Source: Neorhizobium sp. SOG26 (lineage in GTDB: Bacteria > Pseudomonadota > Alphaproteobacteria > Rhizobiales > Rhizobiaceae). From it: a DNA stretch of 64,000 bases. The notes beneath the pieces were generated by a model. That model had not been told where the DNA came from. It did no database searches and was given only the letters and a program-made list of their open reading frames with translations. Both the position numbers and the translations under genes were made by a program. Of this stretch, positions 25,793 to 34,873 are shown in pieces. Each line of letters opens with the position of its first letter. The stretch's first letter is position 1. The stretch covers positions 1,178,001 through 1,242,000 of the forward strand of contig NZ_CP025512.1 in assembly GCF_003491345.1 (NCBI RefSeq). Reading direction: 5' to 3'.

Positions 25793-25868
25793 ATGTTGAC
25801 CGACGATTTGGGAGAGGAGGCTCGTCGGTCTTGTCGACAGGCGCTGGGAGGAGGGTGCGCATGTCGAA
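25747..25868 (-). ncRNA. Small RNA of the alpha-r14 (NfeR1-like) family with three anti-Shine-Dalgarno hairpins
   Basis: On the minus strand three consecutive hairpins each expose a CCUCC-type loop. Hairpin 1 (25867-25834): stem UCGACA/UGUCGA plus GCGC/GCGC with one mismatch, loop ACCCUCCUCCCA. Hairpin 2 (25830-25798): perfect 9-bp stem GACCGACGA/UCGUCGGUC, loop GCCUCCUCUCCCAAA. Hairpin 3 (25792-25753): 15-bp stem, loop ACCUCCUCCC, followed by UUGUUGUUUCU as terminator. Two pairs of hairpin 3 (25756-25789 and 25763-25782) are G-U on the minus strand but would be A-C mismatches on the plus strand, which fixes the strand. The length of about 122 and the three anti-SD loops match alpha-r14 RNAs such as Sinorhizobium NfeR1, which bind ribosome sites of transporter and other mRNAs. 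Ends are estimates. Confidence 0.85.
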
Positions 25869-26160
25869 TTCGGTTGTGCAGTTATGGTGAGCTTTCCACC
25901 ATGAACCGTCAGCGCCCCGCTTCGTTCCCGGCCCGACCTGCAGAATGTGCAATCAACCGAACGGGCCGGAGGTTGCAACACCCTTGGGCAAGTTATGCAG
26001 CGAAGGGGCAACTGCATATTGTTAGGTCAGGATCATATACATTAGATTTTAATTGAATGTTAACGGCGCCGGGCGCGGTGCGGTCAGCGACGCGGCATGA
26101 TGCCGATTTTCTGTTCGGATGATCCCGAAAATCACTGGCCTTAAGAAAGCTTCATTTTCC
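25869..26160. other. Intergenic region between small RNA and tRNA-Leu promoter
   Basis: About 290 bases with no supportable gene. It includes an AT-rich stretch at 26030-26070. The promoter of the minus-strand small RNA must lie at its left edge; no convincing -35/-10 pair could be picked by eye. Open frames at 25580-26056 (plus) and 25679-26017 (minus) cross the small RNA and have no coding features. Confidence 0.5.
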
Positions 26161-26189
26161 CTTTGCGTGCGCCAAAACGGGTGTTATAG
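26161..26189 (+). promoter_or_regulatory. Candidate promoter of tRNA-Leu
   Basis: CTTTGC (26161-26166), 17 bases, TTATAG (26184-26189). The same CTTTGC -35 form occurs in the icd candidate promoter. It lies 53 bases before the tRNA. Confidence 0.45.
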
Positions 26190-26241
26190 AGACGCGCGCT
26201 CCGGAAGGCCTCGTCGCGAGGATTTTCGACGCTGTCGGGGC

Positions 26242-26326
<85 letters not shown>

Positions 26327-26466
26327 GAACTGTCGAGCGCGGTCGGAGCCGCTTTCGGCTTAGACATGCGCTCCGCGAAGCCGCGGCTGGTCTCTTTGAA
26401 GTTCCGGCGTTGTGCTCTTGAAACACTGGCTGTCGAGCACCGCCGCCACGATATGAAGGTTTGAAA

Positions 26467-27957
26467 ATGCAGGTTACCGAAACGCTCGCTGAAGGGCTGA
26501 AGCGCGAAATTAAGGTCGTTATCCCCAAGCAGGAGATGGAGCAGGAGCTCAACGTTCGCCTCGCCGACGCGAAGGATAAGGTCCGCATCAATGGTTTCCG
26601 TCCGGGCAAGGTTCCGGTTGCACATCTGAAGAAGATGTACGGCAAGTCGATCATGGCCGACCTCGTCAACGAGATCGTCCGTGACCGTCCGGGCAAGATC
26701 CTGGCAGAGCGCGGCGAAAAGTCTGCGACGCAGCCGGCCATTTCGATGACCGAGGACGAGGCAGAAGCCGACAAGATCCTCAATGCACAGGCTGACTTCG
26801 AATTCACCCTGTCCTACGAAGTAATTCCGCCGATCGAGCTGCAGTCCACCGACGGCATCTCGGTTGTTCGCGAAGTCGTCGAAGTTTCCGACGAGGAAGT
26901 CAACGAGCAGATCGAAAAGATCGCCGAAAGCGCCCGCACCTTCGAAACGAAGGATGGCAAGGCTGAAAATGGCGACCGCGTCACCATGAACTACCTCGGC
27001 AAGGTTGACGGCGAAGCCTTTGATGGCGGCGCTGCTGAAGATGCCGAACTTGTTCTCGGCTCCGGCCGCTTTATCCCGGGCTTCGAAGACCAGCTGGTCG
27101 GCGTCAAGGCTGGCGACGAAAAGCAGATCACTGTCACGTTCCCGGCTGAATATCCGGCTGCGAACCTGGCCGGCAAGGAAGCCACCTTCGACATCACCGT
27201 CAAGGAAGTGGCTGCTCCGTCTGCTCTCGAAATCAACGATGAACTGGCTTCCAAGCTTGGTATCGAATCGGTTGATCGCCTGAAGGAAATCGTTCGCGGC
27301 CAGATCGAAAGCCAGTACGGCAACCTGACCCGCCAGAAGGTGAAGCGTCAGATCCTCGACCAGCTCGACGGCATGTACCAGTTCGAAACCCCGCAGAGCC
27401 TCGTCGACGCGGAATTTGAAAACATCTGGCGCCAGATCAACACCGATCTGCAGCAGTCGGGCAAGACCTTCGAAGATGAAGACACGACGGAAGAAGAAGC
27501 CCGTGCGGAATACCGCAAGCTGGCTGAGCGTCGCGTTCGTCTCGGCCTCGTTCTCTCCGAAATCGGCGAAAAGGCCGGCGTCGAAGTGACCGAAGAAGAA
27601 ATGCAGCGCGCACTTTACGCACAGCTGCAGCAGTTCCCGGGTCAGCAGAAGGAAATTCTCGACTTCTTCCGCAACACGCCTGGCGCTTCCGCTTCGCTGC
27701 GCGCACCGATCTTCGAAGAGAAGGTTGTCGACAAGCTGCTCTCCGAGATCAAGGTCACCGACAAGACCGTGAGCAAGGAAGAGCTGATGGCTGACGACGA
27801 GGAAGGCGCCGAAGCCGCCGCCGAAAAGCCTGCCAAGAAGAAGGCTGCGCCGAAGAAGGCCAAGGGCGAAGCTTCTGCAGAAGCTGCTGAAGGCGAAGAG
27901 GCTGCTCCGAAGAAGAAGGCAACGAAGAAGAAGGCTGCCGAAGAAAGCGCCGAATAA
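26467..27957 (+). CDS. tig: Trigger factor (ribosome-bound chaperone)
   Basis: A 496-residue protein with the N-terminal ribosome-binding domain ([20 protein letters not shown] and the GFRPGKVP loop that contacts L23), the FKBP-type prolyl isomerase domain (about residues 160-250, [10 protein letters not shown] and [12 protein letters not shown]) and the C-terminal chaperone arms. It receives nascent chains at the ribosome exit. After about residue 440 there is a Lys/Ala/Glu-rich tail ([20 protein letters not shown] and similar), longer than in E. coli trigger factor. I start at the ATG at 26467, with GAAGG upstream, over a TTG two codons earlier. A strong terminator follows. Confidence 0.95.
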   Translation: MQVTETLAEGLKREIKVVIPKQEMEQELNVRLADAKDKVRINGFRPGKVPVAHLKKMYGKSIMADLVNEIVRDRPGKILAERGEKSATQPAISMTEDEAEADKILNAQADFEFTLSYEVIPPIELQSTDGISVVREVVEVSDEEVNEQIEKIAESARTFETKDGKAENGDRVTMNYLGKVDGEAFDGGAAEDAELVLGSGRFIPGFEDQLVGVKAGDEKQITVTFPAEYPAANLAGKEATFDITVKEVAAPSALEINDELASKLGIESVDRLKEIVRGQIESQYGNLTRQKVKRQILDQLDGMYQFETPQSLVDAEFENIWRQINTDLQQSGKTFEDEDTTEEEARAEYRKLAERRVRLGLVLSEIGEKAGVEVTEEEMQRALYAQLQQFPGQQKEILDFFRNTPGASASLRAPIFEEKVVDKLLSEIKVTDKTVSKEELMADDEEGAEAAAEKPAKKKAAPKKAKGEASAEAAEGEEAAPKKKATKKKAAEESAE

Positions 27958-27979
27958 GCTTCACGCCCTATGAATAATG

Positions 27980-28010
27980 AAGCCGGGTCGACAACGATCC
28001 GGCTTTTTTT
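27980..28010 (+). terminator. Terminator of tig
   Basis: AAGCCGG (27980-27986) and CCGGCTT (27999-28005) pair perfectly, with further TCG/CGA pairing in the loop, and end in seven T. Confidence 0.92.
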
Positions 28011-28040
28011 GTTGTCCGTCCCATTTGTGAACCTGCCGCC

Positions 28041-29663
28041 ATGATCCGCATCGAAAACATCAGCAAGTCGAACAGCCATCGCATCCTTTTCATCGAAGCT
28101 TCGGCGGCGCTGAACCGCGGCGAAAAGATAGGGCTGGTTGGCCCGAATGGTGCCGGCAAGACGACGCTGTTTCGGATGATCACCGGTCAGGACCTGCCTG
28201 ACGAAGGCCAGGTTTCTGTCGATAAGGGCGTCACCATCGGATACTTCAACCAGGATGTCGGTGAGATGTCCGGTCGCAGCGCGGTGGCTGAGGTCATGGA
28301 TGGCGCAGGCCCCGTCAGTGTCGTTGCAGCCGAACTGCGCGAGTTGGAGGCGGCCATGGTCGACCCCGACCGCATGGACGAGATGGACCAGATCATCGAG
28401 CGTTACGGCGAGGTGCAGGCGCGTTACGAGGAACTTGACGGCTACGGGCTTGAGGGCCGGGCGCGCGAGGTCCTGGATGGCCTGAGCTTCACGCAGGAGA
28501 TGATGGATGGCGATGTCGGCAAGCTGTCCGGCGGCTGGAAAATGCGCGTGGCGCTCGCCCGTATTCTCCTGATGCGTCCGGACGTCATGCTGCTCGACGA
28601 GCCGAGCAACCACCTGGATATCGAGAGCCTGATCTGGCTGGAGCAGTTCCTGCGCGGATATGACGGCGCGCTTCTGATGACCTCGCACGACCGCGAGTTC
28701 ATGAACCGCATCGTCACCAAGATCATCGAGATCGATGCAGGGTCACTCAATACCTATTCCGGCGACTATGGTTTTTACGAGCAGCAGCGCGCGCTGAACG
28801 AAAAGCAGCAGCAGGCACAATTCGAGCGCCAGCAGGCCATGCTGGCGAAGGAGATCAAGTTCATCGAGCGATTTAAGGCGCGTGCTTCTCACGCTTCCCA
28901 GGTGCAGAGCCGGGTGAAGAAGCTCGACAAGATCGAGCGCGTCGAGCCGCCGAAGCGTCGCCAGACGGTTGCCTTTGAGTTCCAGCCGGCGCCTCGCTCC
29001 GGCGAGGACGTGGTGAGCCTCAAGGGCGTCGCCAAGAAATACGGAAGCCGCACGATCTATGACGGTCTCGACTTCATGATCAAGCGCCGCGAGCGCTGGT
29101 GCATCATGGGCATCAATGGGGCGGGTAAATCGACGCTGCTGAAGCTCGTCGCCGGCGCAACCGAGCCCGACGACGGAAGCGTGTCGATCGGTGCCAGCGT
29201 CAAGATGGGATATTTCGCGCAGCACGCCATGGACCTGCTGGATGGCGACCTGACGGTCTTTGAATGGCTCGAGCAGGAGTTCCCGCGGGCCGGGCAGGGA
29301 TCCTTGCGCGCGCTTGCCGGCTGCTTCGGCTTTTCGGGCGACGATATCAAGAAGAAGTGCCGGGTGCTTTCGGGTGGCGAGAAGGCCCGGCTCGTCATGG
29401 CGGCCATGCTGTTTGATCCGCCGAACCTTCTCGTGCTCGACGAGCCGACGAACCATCTCGACCTCGACACGAAGGAAATGCTGATCAAGGCGCTTTCCGA
29501 TTACGAAGGCACGATGCTGTTCGTCAGCCACGACCGCCACTTCCTGGCAGAGCTTTCGAACCGCGTGCTCGAACTGACGCCGGACGGCATACACCGCTAC
29601 GACGGTGGCTATACCGAATATGTGGAGCGGACGGGTTACGAAGCGCCCGGTCTGCAAGCCTGA
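28041..29663 (+). CDS. ABC-F family ATPase (ribosome-associated type)
   Basis: A 540-residue protein with two ABC ATPase domains and no membrane segment. First half: Walker A GPNGAGKTT, signature LSGGWKMRVALA, Walker B MLLDEPSNHLD. Second half: GINGAGKST, LSGGEKARLVMA, LLVLDEPTNHLDLD. Between them is the charged linker (about residues 240-310, QQQAQFERQQAMLAKEIKF) that reaches the peptidyl-transferase centre in EttA/Uup-type proteins. Members act as translation factors on stalled ribosomes; I cannot assign the exact subfamily. It sits alone after tig. Confidence 0.9.
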   Translation: MIRIENISKSNSHRILFIEASAALNRGEKIGLVGPNGAGKTTLFRMITGQDLPDEGQVSVDKGVTIGYFNQDVGEMSGRSAVAEVMDGAGPVSVVAAELRELEAAMVDPDRMDEMDQIIERYGEVQARYEELDGYGLEGRAREVLDGLSFTQEMMDGDVGKLSGGWKMRVALARILLMRPDVMLLDEPSNHLDIESLIWLEQFLRGYDGALLMTSHDREFMNRIVTKIIEIDAGSLNTYSGDYGFYEQQRALNEKQQQAQFERQQAMLAKEIKFIERFKARASHASQVQSRVKKLDKIERVEPPKRRQTVAFEFQPAPRSGEDVVSLKGVAKKYGSRTIYDGLDFMIKRRERWCIMGINGAGKSTLLKLVAGATEPDDGSVSIGASVKMGYFAQHAMDLLDGDLTVFEWLEQEFPRAGQGSLRALAGCFGFSGDDIKKKCRVLSGGEKARLVMAAMLFDPPNLLVLDEPTNHLDLDTKEMLIKALSDYEGTMLFVSHDRHFLAELSNRVLELTPDGIHRYDGGYTEYVERTGYEAPGLQA

Positions 29664-29860
29664 CGCAAGCCTCGACCACTAGCTCAGGCGCTGCAGCGGG
29701 TCGTTAACCTTTTGTTAACCGTGTGGGAGTAGCTAGGCACCTTGTGCCCAGCGGCGCGACCCGACGTTTTTTGATGACGTCGATTTGATCGGAATCGAAT
29801 TTCACGTTATCGATACTGCGATCGGTTTGATCACTAACTTCTACACGGGGGAGGGTAGCG

Positions 29861-30718
29861 ATGGCGACCAAGGCGAAACATCTTCTGCGGCCGGCTCTTT
29901 GCCTGGCGGGAGCAGTGCTTCTTTCAGCCTGCACATCCGCGCAGACGACGTCTTCCATCTCCCCGAACGCGACGGTGAAGCAGACGCCGATTCCGAAGAA
30001 GAAGCAAGTTTACCACTACACCCCCGCCGACCGTGACTGCATGAAGCGCGCCATGTATTTCGAATCTGAGCGCTCCAGCCGCGATGGACTGTTGGCCGTT
30101 GGCACAGTCATCATGAACCGCCTTACGTCGGACGCCTATCCCTCCACCATCTGCGGCATTGTTGGCCAGGAAAAGCAGTTCGCACCGGGCGTGCTGACGC
30201 GCGAGGTGAAGGCGGCAGCGCATCCCGAGCTCGACGAAGCGGTGGACGCCATCATCCGCGGCGAGCGCAATCCGGATGTGAAAGACGCGATGTTCTTCCA
30301 CACCGCAGGCCTCAAGTTCCCCTACCGCAACATGCATTACGTGACGGTGGCGGGCGGCAACGCCTTCTATGAGAAGCGCGGCAAGGATGGTGAGCTCCAG
30401 ACACCGCCGCCGAAGCCGGCAGATGAGTACGTCCTCGCCCTGGTTCAGGAAGCAAAAGATCCGCTGGAATCGATTGGGCGCAAGGAGTTTGACGTTGCTT
30501 CCATCCCGGTCAGCGACTCGGTGCTGACGGCGGAGGTGCCTGTGCCGGTTCAGAAGCCGGCGTCCACGATTACGCTCTACACGGAAGCGGCGCCGGCCAA
30601 GGCTGATCCGACGGCACAGCTGATCCTGGCGAACGCCAAGGCGGGCGACTGGGAGCCGCGCTTCGATACCAGCACCGAAGCGAAACGCCCGGGTGCCGGC
30701 ATCAAGCAGACGCCCTGA
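29861..30718 (+). CDS. SleB/CwlJ-type cell-wall hydrolase lipoprotein
   Basis: A 285-residue protein with a lipobox (AVLLSAC, lipidated Cys near residue 25), a short linker and a hydrolase_2 domain of the SleB/CwlJ superfamily: DRDCMKRAMYFESERSSRDG carries the catalytic Glu, followed by VGTVIMNRLTSDAYPSTIC and EKQFAP. The C-terminal 100 residues are a Pro/Ala-rich tail. In Bacillus such enzymes open the spore cortex; in non-sporulating rhizobia they are predicted muramidase or lytic enzymes of the envelope. An excellent ribosome site (GGGGGAGG) precedes the ATG. It is convergent with the GST gene, 4 bases apart. Confidence 0.88.
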   Translation: MATKAKHLLRPALCLAGAVLLSACTSAQTTSSISPNATVKQTPIPKKKQVYHYTPADRDCMKRAMYFESERSSRDGLLAVGTVIMNRLTSDAYPSTICGIVGQEKQFAPGVLTREVKAAAHPELDEAVDAIIRGERNPDVKDAMFFHTAGLKFPYRNMHYVTVAGGNAFYEKRGKDGELQTPPPKPADEYVLALVQEAKDPLESIGRKEFDVASIPVSDSVLTAEVPVPVQKPASTITLYTEAAPAKADPTAQLILANAKAGDWEPRFDTSTEAKRPGAGIKQTP

Positions 30719-30722
30719 TCAG

Positions 30723-31352
30723 TCAGGCCTGATTTTCGAGTTCGGCCGCAGCGGCATTGTCTAACTCGTTGGCGCGGATATAGGCGTCGCGCAGCGCCAG
30801 CCGGCCGAAATACTGCTCGAAGGCCGGTCGCTTCTCGATCGTGCCGAACTGAAGACCATAACCGATCTGGGAGCCGACATAGACATCAGCAGCGCTGAAG
30901 GTGTCGCCGGCGATATAGGAGTTGGTGCGCACCGCGGCTTCCAGCGTGTCCATGACATCCGAAAACGTGCCGTAGCCTACCATGCGCTCGCGCTCCTTGG
31001 GCACTTCGAACCCGAGCACGCGGTTGCTGACGGCAGCCTCCAGCGGACCTGCGGCATAGAACATCCAGCGATAGTAATTGCCGCGGTGGGCGGGCGGAGG
31101 GGCGAGCCCCTTGCGTGGGAAGGCATCGGCCAGATAGGCGCAGATGGCCGCACTCTCGGTCACGGTCGTCTTGCCATGGACGATCGCCGGAACCTTGCCC
31201 ATCGGGTTGACCTGTCGATAGGCTTCTCCCTTCATGCTGGTGCCGAACTGCAGGATCTCGACGCGGTATGGCACGCCGATCTCTTCCAGCATCCATCGGG
31301 CGATCCGGCCGCGGGACAATGGGTTGGTGTAGAGAATCAGTTCATCGGACAT
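30723..31352 (-). CDS. Glutathione S-transferase family protein
   Basis: A 209-residue protein with the thioredoxin-like N-terminal domain (MSDELILYTNPLSRGRIARW; NPMGKVPAIV with the cis-Pro; TESAAICAYLAD, the glutathione-binding Glu-Ser pair) and the all-helical C-terminal domain. The Ser in NPLSRGR is the likely catalytic residue. Members conjugate glutathione to electrophiles or reduce peroxides; the substrate is unknown. Tail to tail with the SleB-type gene and 64 bases downstream of the acetyltransferase. Confidence 0.88.
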   Translation of the reverse strand: MSDELILYTNPLSRGRIARWMLEEIGVPYRVEILQFGTSMKGEAYRQVNPMGKVPAIVHGKTTVTESAAICAYLADAFPRKGLAPPPAHRGNYYRWMFYAAGPLEAAVSNRVLGFEVPKERERMVGYGTFSDVMDTLEAAVRTNSYIAGDTFSAADVYVGSQIGYGLQFGTIEKRPAFEQYFGRLALRDAYIRANELDNAAAAELENQA

Positions 31353-31416
31353 CTCAAAACTCCCGTGCTGGCAGCAAGCCTCTGTTGGTCTGATAGTATG
31401 TGGTCTGGATCTGCGT

Positions 31417-31860
31417 CTAAAGAGGCTTGCGGTATTGAATAAAACCGGAGCGGTCGGCGACGCGATCGTAAAGGCGCCGTGCGGTCACGTTGCTCTCGTG
31501 CGTCAACCAATAGAGGCGACCGGCATTGTGCTGGCGTGCAAGGTTGGCGGCCGCGTCGATCAGCGCTTCGCCGGTGCCCTTGCCGCGCTGGCTTTCGTCA
31601 ACGAAGAGGTCCTGCAGGTAACACGTAACGTCCGGCAGCCACGTGGAGCGGTGAAAGACGAGGTGAACGAGCCCGACCATCACGCCGTTCTCGAACGCCA
31701 CGTGCCCGTGCATCGGCTCCGCGGGGTCTAGCAACCGCCGCCAGGTAATGTCGTATTGTTCGGTCGGGAGCGTGGTTTCGTAGAACCGGAGATATTTCCT
31801 CCAGAGGTCCTCCCATTCCGCACGATCGGATGCGGCAAGCGGACGGATCAAAACAGCCAT
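31417..31860 (-). CDS. GNAT family N-acetyltransferase
   Basis: A 147-residue acetyl-CoA-dependent transferase. The fold is visible as IRPLAASDRAEWEDLWRKYL, VGLVHLVFHRSTW, then the CoA-binding motif A YLQDLFVDESQRGKGTGEAL (Q/RxxGxG/A) and TARRLYDRVA at the end. Substrate unknown. The start at 31860 follows a strong GGGAGG; a start four codons upstream is less likely. It lies downstream of icd but behind a terminator. Confidence 0.87.
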   Translation of the reverse strand: MAVLIRPLAASDRAEWEDLWRKYLRFYETTLPTEQYDITWRRLLDPAEPMHGHVAFENGVMVGLVHLVFHRSTWLPDVTCYLQDLFVDESQRGKGTGEALIDAAANLARQHNAGRLYWLTHESNVTARRLYDRVADRSGFIQYRKPL

Positions 31861-31874
31861 GCAACCTCCCAAAG

Positions 31875-31903
31875 AAAAACGGCGGAGATTTCTCCCCGCC
31901 GTT
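31875..31903 (-). terminator. Terminator of icd
   Basis: On the minus strand AACGGCGG (31903-31896) and CCGCCGTT (31885-31878) with GGAGA/TCTCC-like pairing inside, followed by TTTTC. Confidence 0.85.
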
Positions 31904-31927
31904 CCACTTTAAGCAGATTCGGTTGCC

Positions 31928-33142
31928 TTAGGCAGCCATTGCGGCCTTCAGGTTTTCGTCGATCTTGTCGAGGAAGGCCGTCGTGGAAAGCCACGGCTGA
32001 TCCGGACCGATGAGGAGCGCAAGGTCCTTCGTCATGTAACCGGATTCGACGGTGTCGACGCAAACCTTCTCGAGCGTCGACGCAAAGCGGGCAAGCTCAG
32101 CATTGTCGTCGAGCTTTGCGCGATGTGCGAGGCCGCGGGTCCAGGCGAAGATCGACGCGATCGAGTTCGTGGAGGTTTCCTGGCCCTTCTGGTGCTGGCG
32201 GTAGTGACGCGTAACCGTGCCGTGAGCGGCTTCGGCTTCAACCGTCTTGCCATCGGGGGTCAGCAGAACCGAGGTCATCAGGCCGAGCGAGCCGAAGCCC
32301 TGCGCAACGGTGTCGGACTGAACGTCGCCATCGTAGTTCTTGCAGGCCCAGACGTAGCCGCCGGACCACTTCAGGGCGGCTGCAACCATGTCGTCGATCA
32401 GGCGGTGCTCATAGGTGATGCCGGCTTCGTCGAACTTAGCCTTGAATTCGGTCTGGTAGACTTCTTCGAAGATGTCCTTGAAGCGGCCGTCATAGGCCTT
32501 GAGGATGGTGTTCTTGGTCGACAGGTAGACCGGCCACTTGCGCATGAGGCCATACATCATCGAGGCGCGGGCGAATTCGCGGATCGAGTCGTCCAGGTTG
32601 TACATCGCCATGGTGACGCCAGCGCCAGGAGCGTTGAAGACGTCCTTTTCGATGACGGTGCCGTCTTCACCAACGAACTTGATGGTGAGCTTGCCCTTGC
32701 CCGGGAACTTAAAGTCGGTGGCGCGGTACTGGTCACCGAAGGCGTGACGGCCGACAACGATCGGCTGCGTCCAGCCCGGGACGAGGCGCGGAACGTTCTT
32801 GCAGATGATCGGCTCGCGGAAGATCACGCCGCCGAGGATGTTGCGGATCGTGCCGTTCGGGCTCTTCCACATTTCCTTCAGGCCGAATTCCTTCACGCGG
32901 GCTTCGTCCGGCGTGATGGTTGCGCACTTGATGCCAACGCCGTGCTTCTTGATGGCATGGGCGGCGTCGATGGTGACCTGGTCGTTGGTCGCATCGCGGT
33001 TCTCGACAGACAGGTCGTAATATTCAATATCCAGATCGAGGTAGGGAAGGATCAGCTTGTCCTTGATGAGCTGCCAGATGATGCGGGTCATCTCATCGCC
33101 GTCGAGGTCGACGACGGGATTGGCTACCTTGATCTTTTGCAT
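31928..33142 (-). CDS. icd: NADP-dependent isocitrate dehydrogenase
   Basis: A 404-residue enzyme of the TCA cycle that oxidises isocitrate to 2-oxoglutarate and supplies NADPH. It is of the eukaryote-like dimeric subfamily found in rhizobia: [19 protein letters not shown] at the N-terminus, [19 protein letters not shown] (substrate site), [20 protein letters not shown] (Asp metal ligands) and [16 protein letters not shown] (NADP specificity His/Arg). Length is normal. It has its own promoter and terminator. Confidence 0.96.
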   Translation of the reverse strand: MQKIKVANPVVDLDGDEMTRIIWQLIKDKLILPYLDLDIEYYDLSVENRDATNDQVTIDAAHAIKKHGVGIKCATITPDEARVKEFGLKEMWKSPNGTIRNILGGVIFREPIICKNVPRLVPGWTQPIVVGRHAFGDQYRATDFKFPGKGKLTIKFVGEDGTVIEKDVFNAPGAGVTMAMYNLDDSIREFARASMMYGLMRKWPVYLSTKNTILKAYDGRFKDIFEEVYQTEFKAKFDEAGITYEHRLIDDMVAAALKWSGGYVWACKNYDGDVQSDTVAQGFGSLGLMTSVLLTPDGKTVEAEAAHGTVTRHYRQHQKGQETSTNSIASIFAWTRGLAHRAKLDDNAELARFASTLEKVCVDTVESGYMTKDLALLIGPDQPWLSTTAFLDKIDENLKAAMAA

Positions 33143-33204
33143 TGGTTTCCTCTTACAGTCTGTCGCGGGACGTTGATCCCGTCGTGGTGGACATGGTGGG
33201 TGCG

Positions 33205-33233
33205 CTATAGCATCGCGGGCACGGAACGCAAAG
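33205..33233 (-). promoter_or_regulatory. Candidate promoter of icd
   Basis: On the minus strand CTTTGC (33233-33228), a 17-base spacer and CTATAG (33210-33205), about 60 bases upstream of the start codon. Confidence 0.5.
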
Positions 33234-33367
33234 GCATTCGCAGCCCAAAAATCCTGCCGCGGCGCGGGTTATTTCCGCCTTATGCCTGCGCCTGACGATT
33301 GCCCTTGCCAAACCACAAACCGGGGCTAATGTCCGCGCAATCGCTCTCGAACCACCGGATCTCGATC

Positions 33368-33898
33368 ATGCGGATTTTGCCGCTCGCCCTCGCGCTTTCT
33401 CTCGTCTCGACGATGTCGCTGGCCGCCGACGCCACCGATCCGGTCAAGGAGGTGATGAAGGTCACCGAAGACAACTGGAATTCCAATGAAAGCGACTGGA
33501 AGTTCATCTTCGACAAGGAGCCGCTGGCGCGCCTTTTCAGCAAGCGCTTCCAGGCCGCCTATGCGGAGGCATCCAAGCATCCGGCTTATGACACGGAGAA
33601 CAACGAGCCGGGTGATCCTTTCGGCTATGATGTCATCACCAGTTCGCAGGATGGCTGCCCGCTGAAGGACATTGCCATCAACCCAGCGCCAGCCGCCAAT
33701 GGCATGACGGATGTGACGGTGACCTTCAAGATGTGGACGTGCATCGATGAGGCGGAAGTAAAGGACAGCACCAGCGAGGTTCATTTCGACGTTATCGAGG
33801 AAGATGGCCGGCCGGTGATTGATGACATTCACCGGGTTGTCGAAGACGAGCGCGATTCCGTCATCGAGGAAATGGAGTCCATCGCCAAGGGCGAATGA
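33368..33898 (+). CDS. Secreted protein of unknown function
   Basis: A 176-residue protein with a clear signal peptide (MRILPLALALSLVSTMSLAA, cleavage after SLAA near residue 20). The mature part is acidic, with a PLARLFSKRFQAAYAEA-type helix and FDVIEEDGRPVIDDI near the end. Two conserved-looking Cys (DGCPLKD and WTCIDEA) may form a disulfide. The arrangement resembles DUF3828-type periplasmic proteins, but I cannot confirm this. The start at 33368 gives a proper signal peptide; the frame is open further upstream. It is divergent from icd. Confidence 0.75.
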   Translation: MRILPLALALSLVSTMSLAADATDPVKEVMKVTEDNWNSNESDWKFIFDKEPLARLFSKRFQAAYAEASKHPAYDTENNEPGDPFGYDVITSSQDGCPLKDIAINPAPAANGMTDVTVTFKMWTCIDEAEVKDSTSEVHFDVIEEDGRPVIDDIHRVVEDERDSVIEEMESIAKGE

Positions 33899-34033
33899 CC
33901 CTCTCTACCGCTTGCGCAGGGTAGGCGGCAGATGGGCTGGCGGCCTGCGATGCCGCTTGTCGTGTCTGCCAAGGGTTGTGCGCTGCCGGGGCTAGGGCTA
34001 TTGCGGTCGCACAATTTGCAGAAGTGGACGATC

Positions 34034-34873
34034 ATGTCAGGCACCAACAGCGAGCGCGAACTTATTGCCGAAGGCCCGGCCATTATTCTGGTCGAACCCC
34101 AGCTTGGCGAGAATATCGGCATGGTGGCGCGCGCCATGGCCAATTTTGGCCTCGCGGAACTGCGGCTCGTGAACCCGCGTGATGGCTGGCCAAGCGAAAA
34201 GGCGCGGTCGGCGGCCTCCAAGGCTGACCACGTCATCGATGGCACCAAGGTTTACGAGACGCTGGAAGAGGCAATCAAGGACCTCAATTTCGTGTATGCG
34301 ACGACGGCCCGCGAACGCTACGGCTTCAAGCCGGTGCGATCGCCGGTGACGGCGGCCGAGACGCTGCGGCAGAAATTCCGTGCGGGTGAAAAGACAGGCA
34401 TCCTCTTTGGCCGCGAGCGCTGGGGCCTGACGAACGAAGAAGTTGCGCTGGCCGACGAGATCGTGACGTTTCCGGTCAATCCGGCCTTCGCCTCGCTCAA
34501 CATCGCCCAAGCCGTGCTCCTCATGTCCTATGAGTGGATGAAGTCGGGCCTTGAGGATCTTGCCGAGACAGCCTTTCTCCCGATCGAGCAGCGGCCTTCG
34601 ACGAAGGAGCAGGTGCTTGGCCTGTTCGAGCATCTGGAAGAGGCGCTCGACGCCCGCAACTACTTCCACCCGCCGTCCAAGAAACCGCGCATGGTCGACA
34701 ACCTGCGCGCCGTCATCTCAAGGCGCGGTTTTACCGAGCAGGAAATCAGCGTCTTTCGCGGCGTGATCAATTCGCTGGACCGCTTTCCGCGTCGCTGGCC
34801 GAAGCAGGAAAAGCCGGGGGACCAGGAACCGAAGCCGGCAGAAACGAGCAAGGCAGATGACGCCGAAGCCTGA
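34034..34873 (+). CDS. trmJ: tRNA (cytidine/uridine-2'-O-)-methyltransferase TrmJ
   Basis: A 279-residue SPOUT (SpoU) methyltransferase that modifies position 32 in the anticodon loop. Motif 1 is [18 protein letters not shown], motif 2 [19 protein letters not shown], motif 3 [19 protein letters not shown]; all three build the trefoil knot for SAM binding. A helical C-terminal extension follows. The start at 34034 ([15 protein letters not shown]) is chosen because the family starts just before [11 protein letters not shown]. It overlaps murI by 17 bases. Confidence 0.9.
   Translation: MSGTNSERELIAEGPAIILVEPQLGENIGMVARAMANFGLAELRLVNPRDGWPSEKARSAASKADHVIDGTKVYETLEEAIKDLNFVYATTARERYGFKPVRSPVTAAETLRQKFRAGEKTGILFGRERWGLTNEEVALADEIVTFPVNPAFASLNIAQAVLLMSYEWMKSGLEDLAETAFLPIEQRPSTKEQVLGLFEHLEEALDARNYFHPPSKKPRMVDNLRAVISRRGFTEQEISVFRGVINSLDRFPRRWPKQEKPGDQEPKPAETSKADDAEA

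Noticed and set aside
25580-26056. Possible proteins on either strand in the gap before tRNA-Leu
   Set aside because: They cross the small RNA with its three hairpins and are Cys/Arg/Ser-rich without any family pattern.
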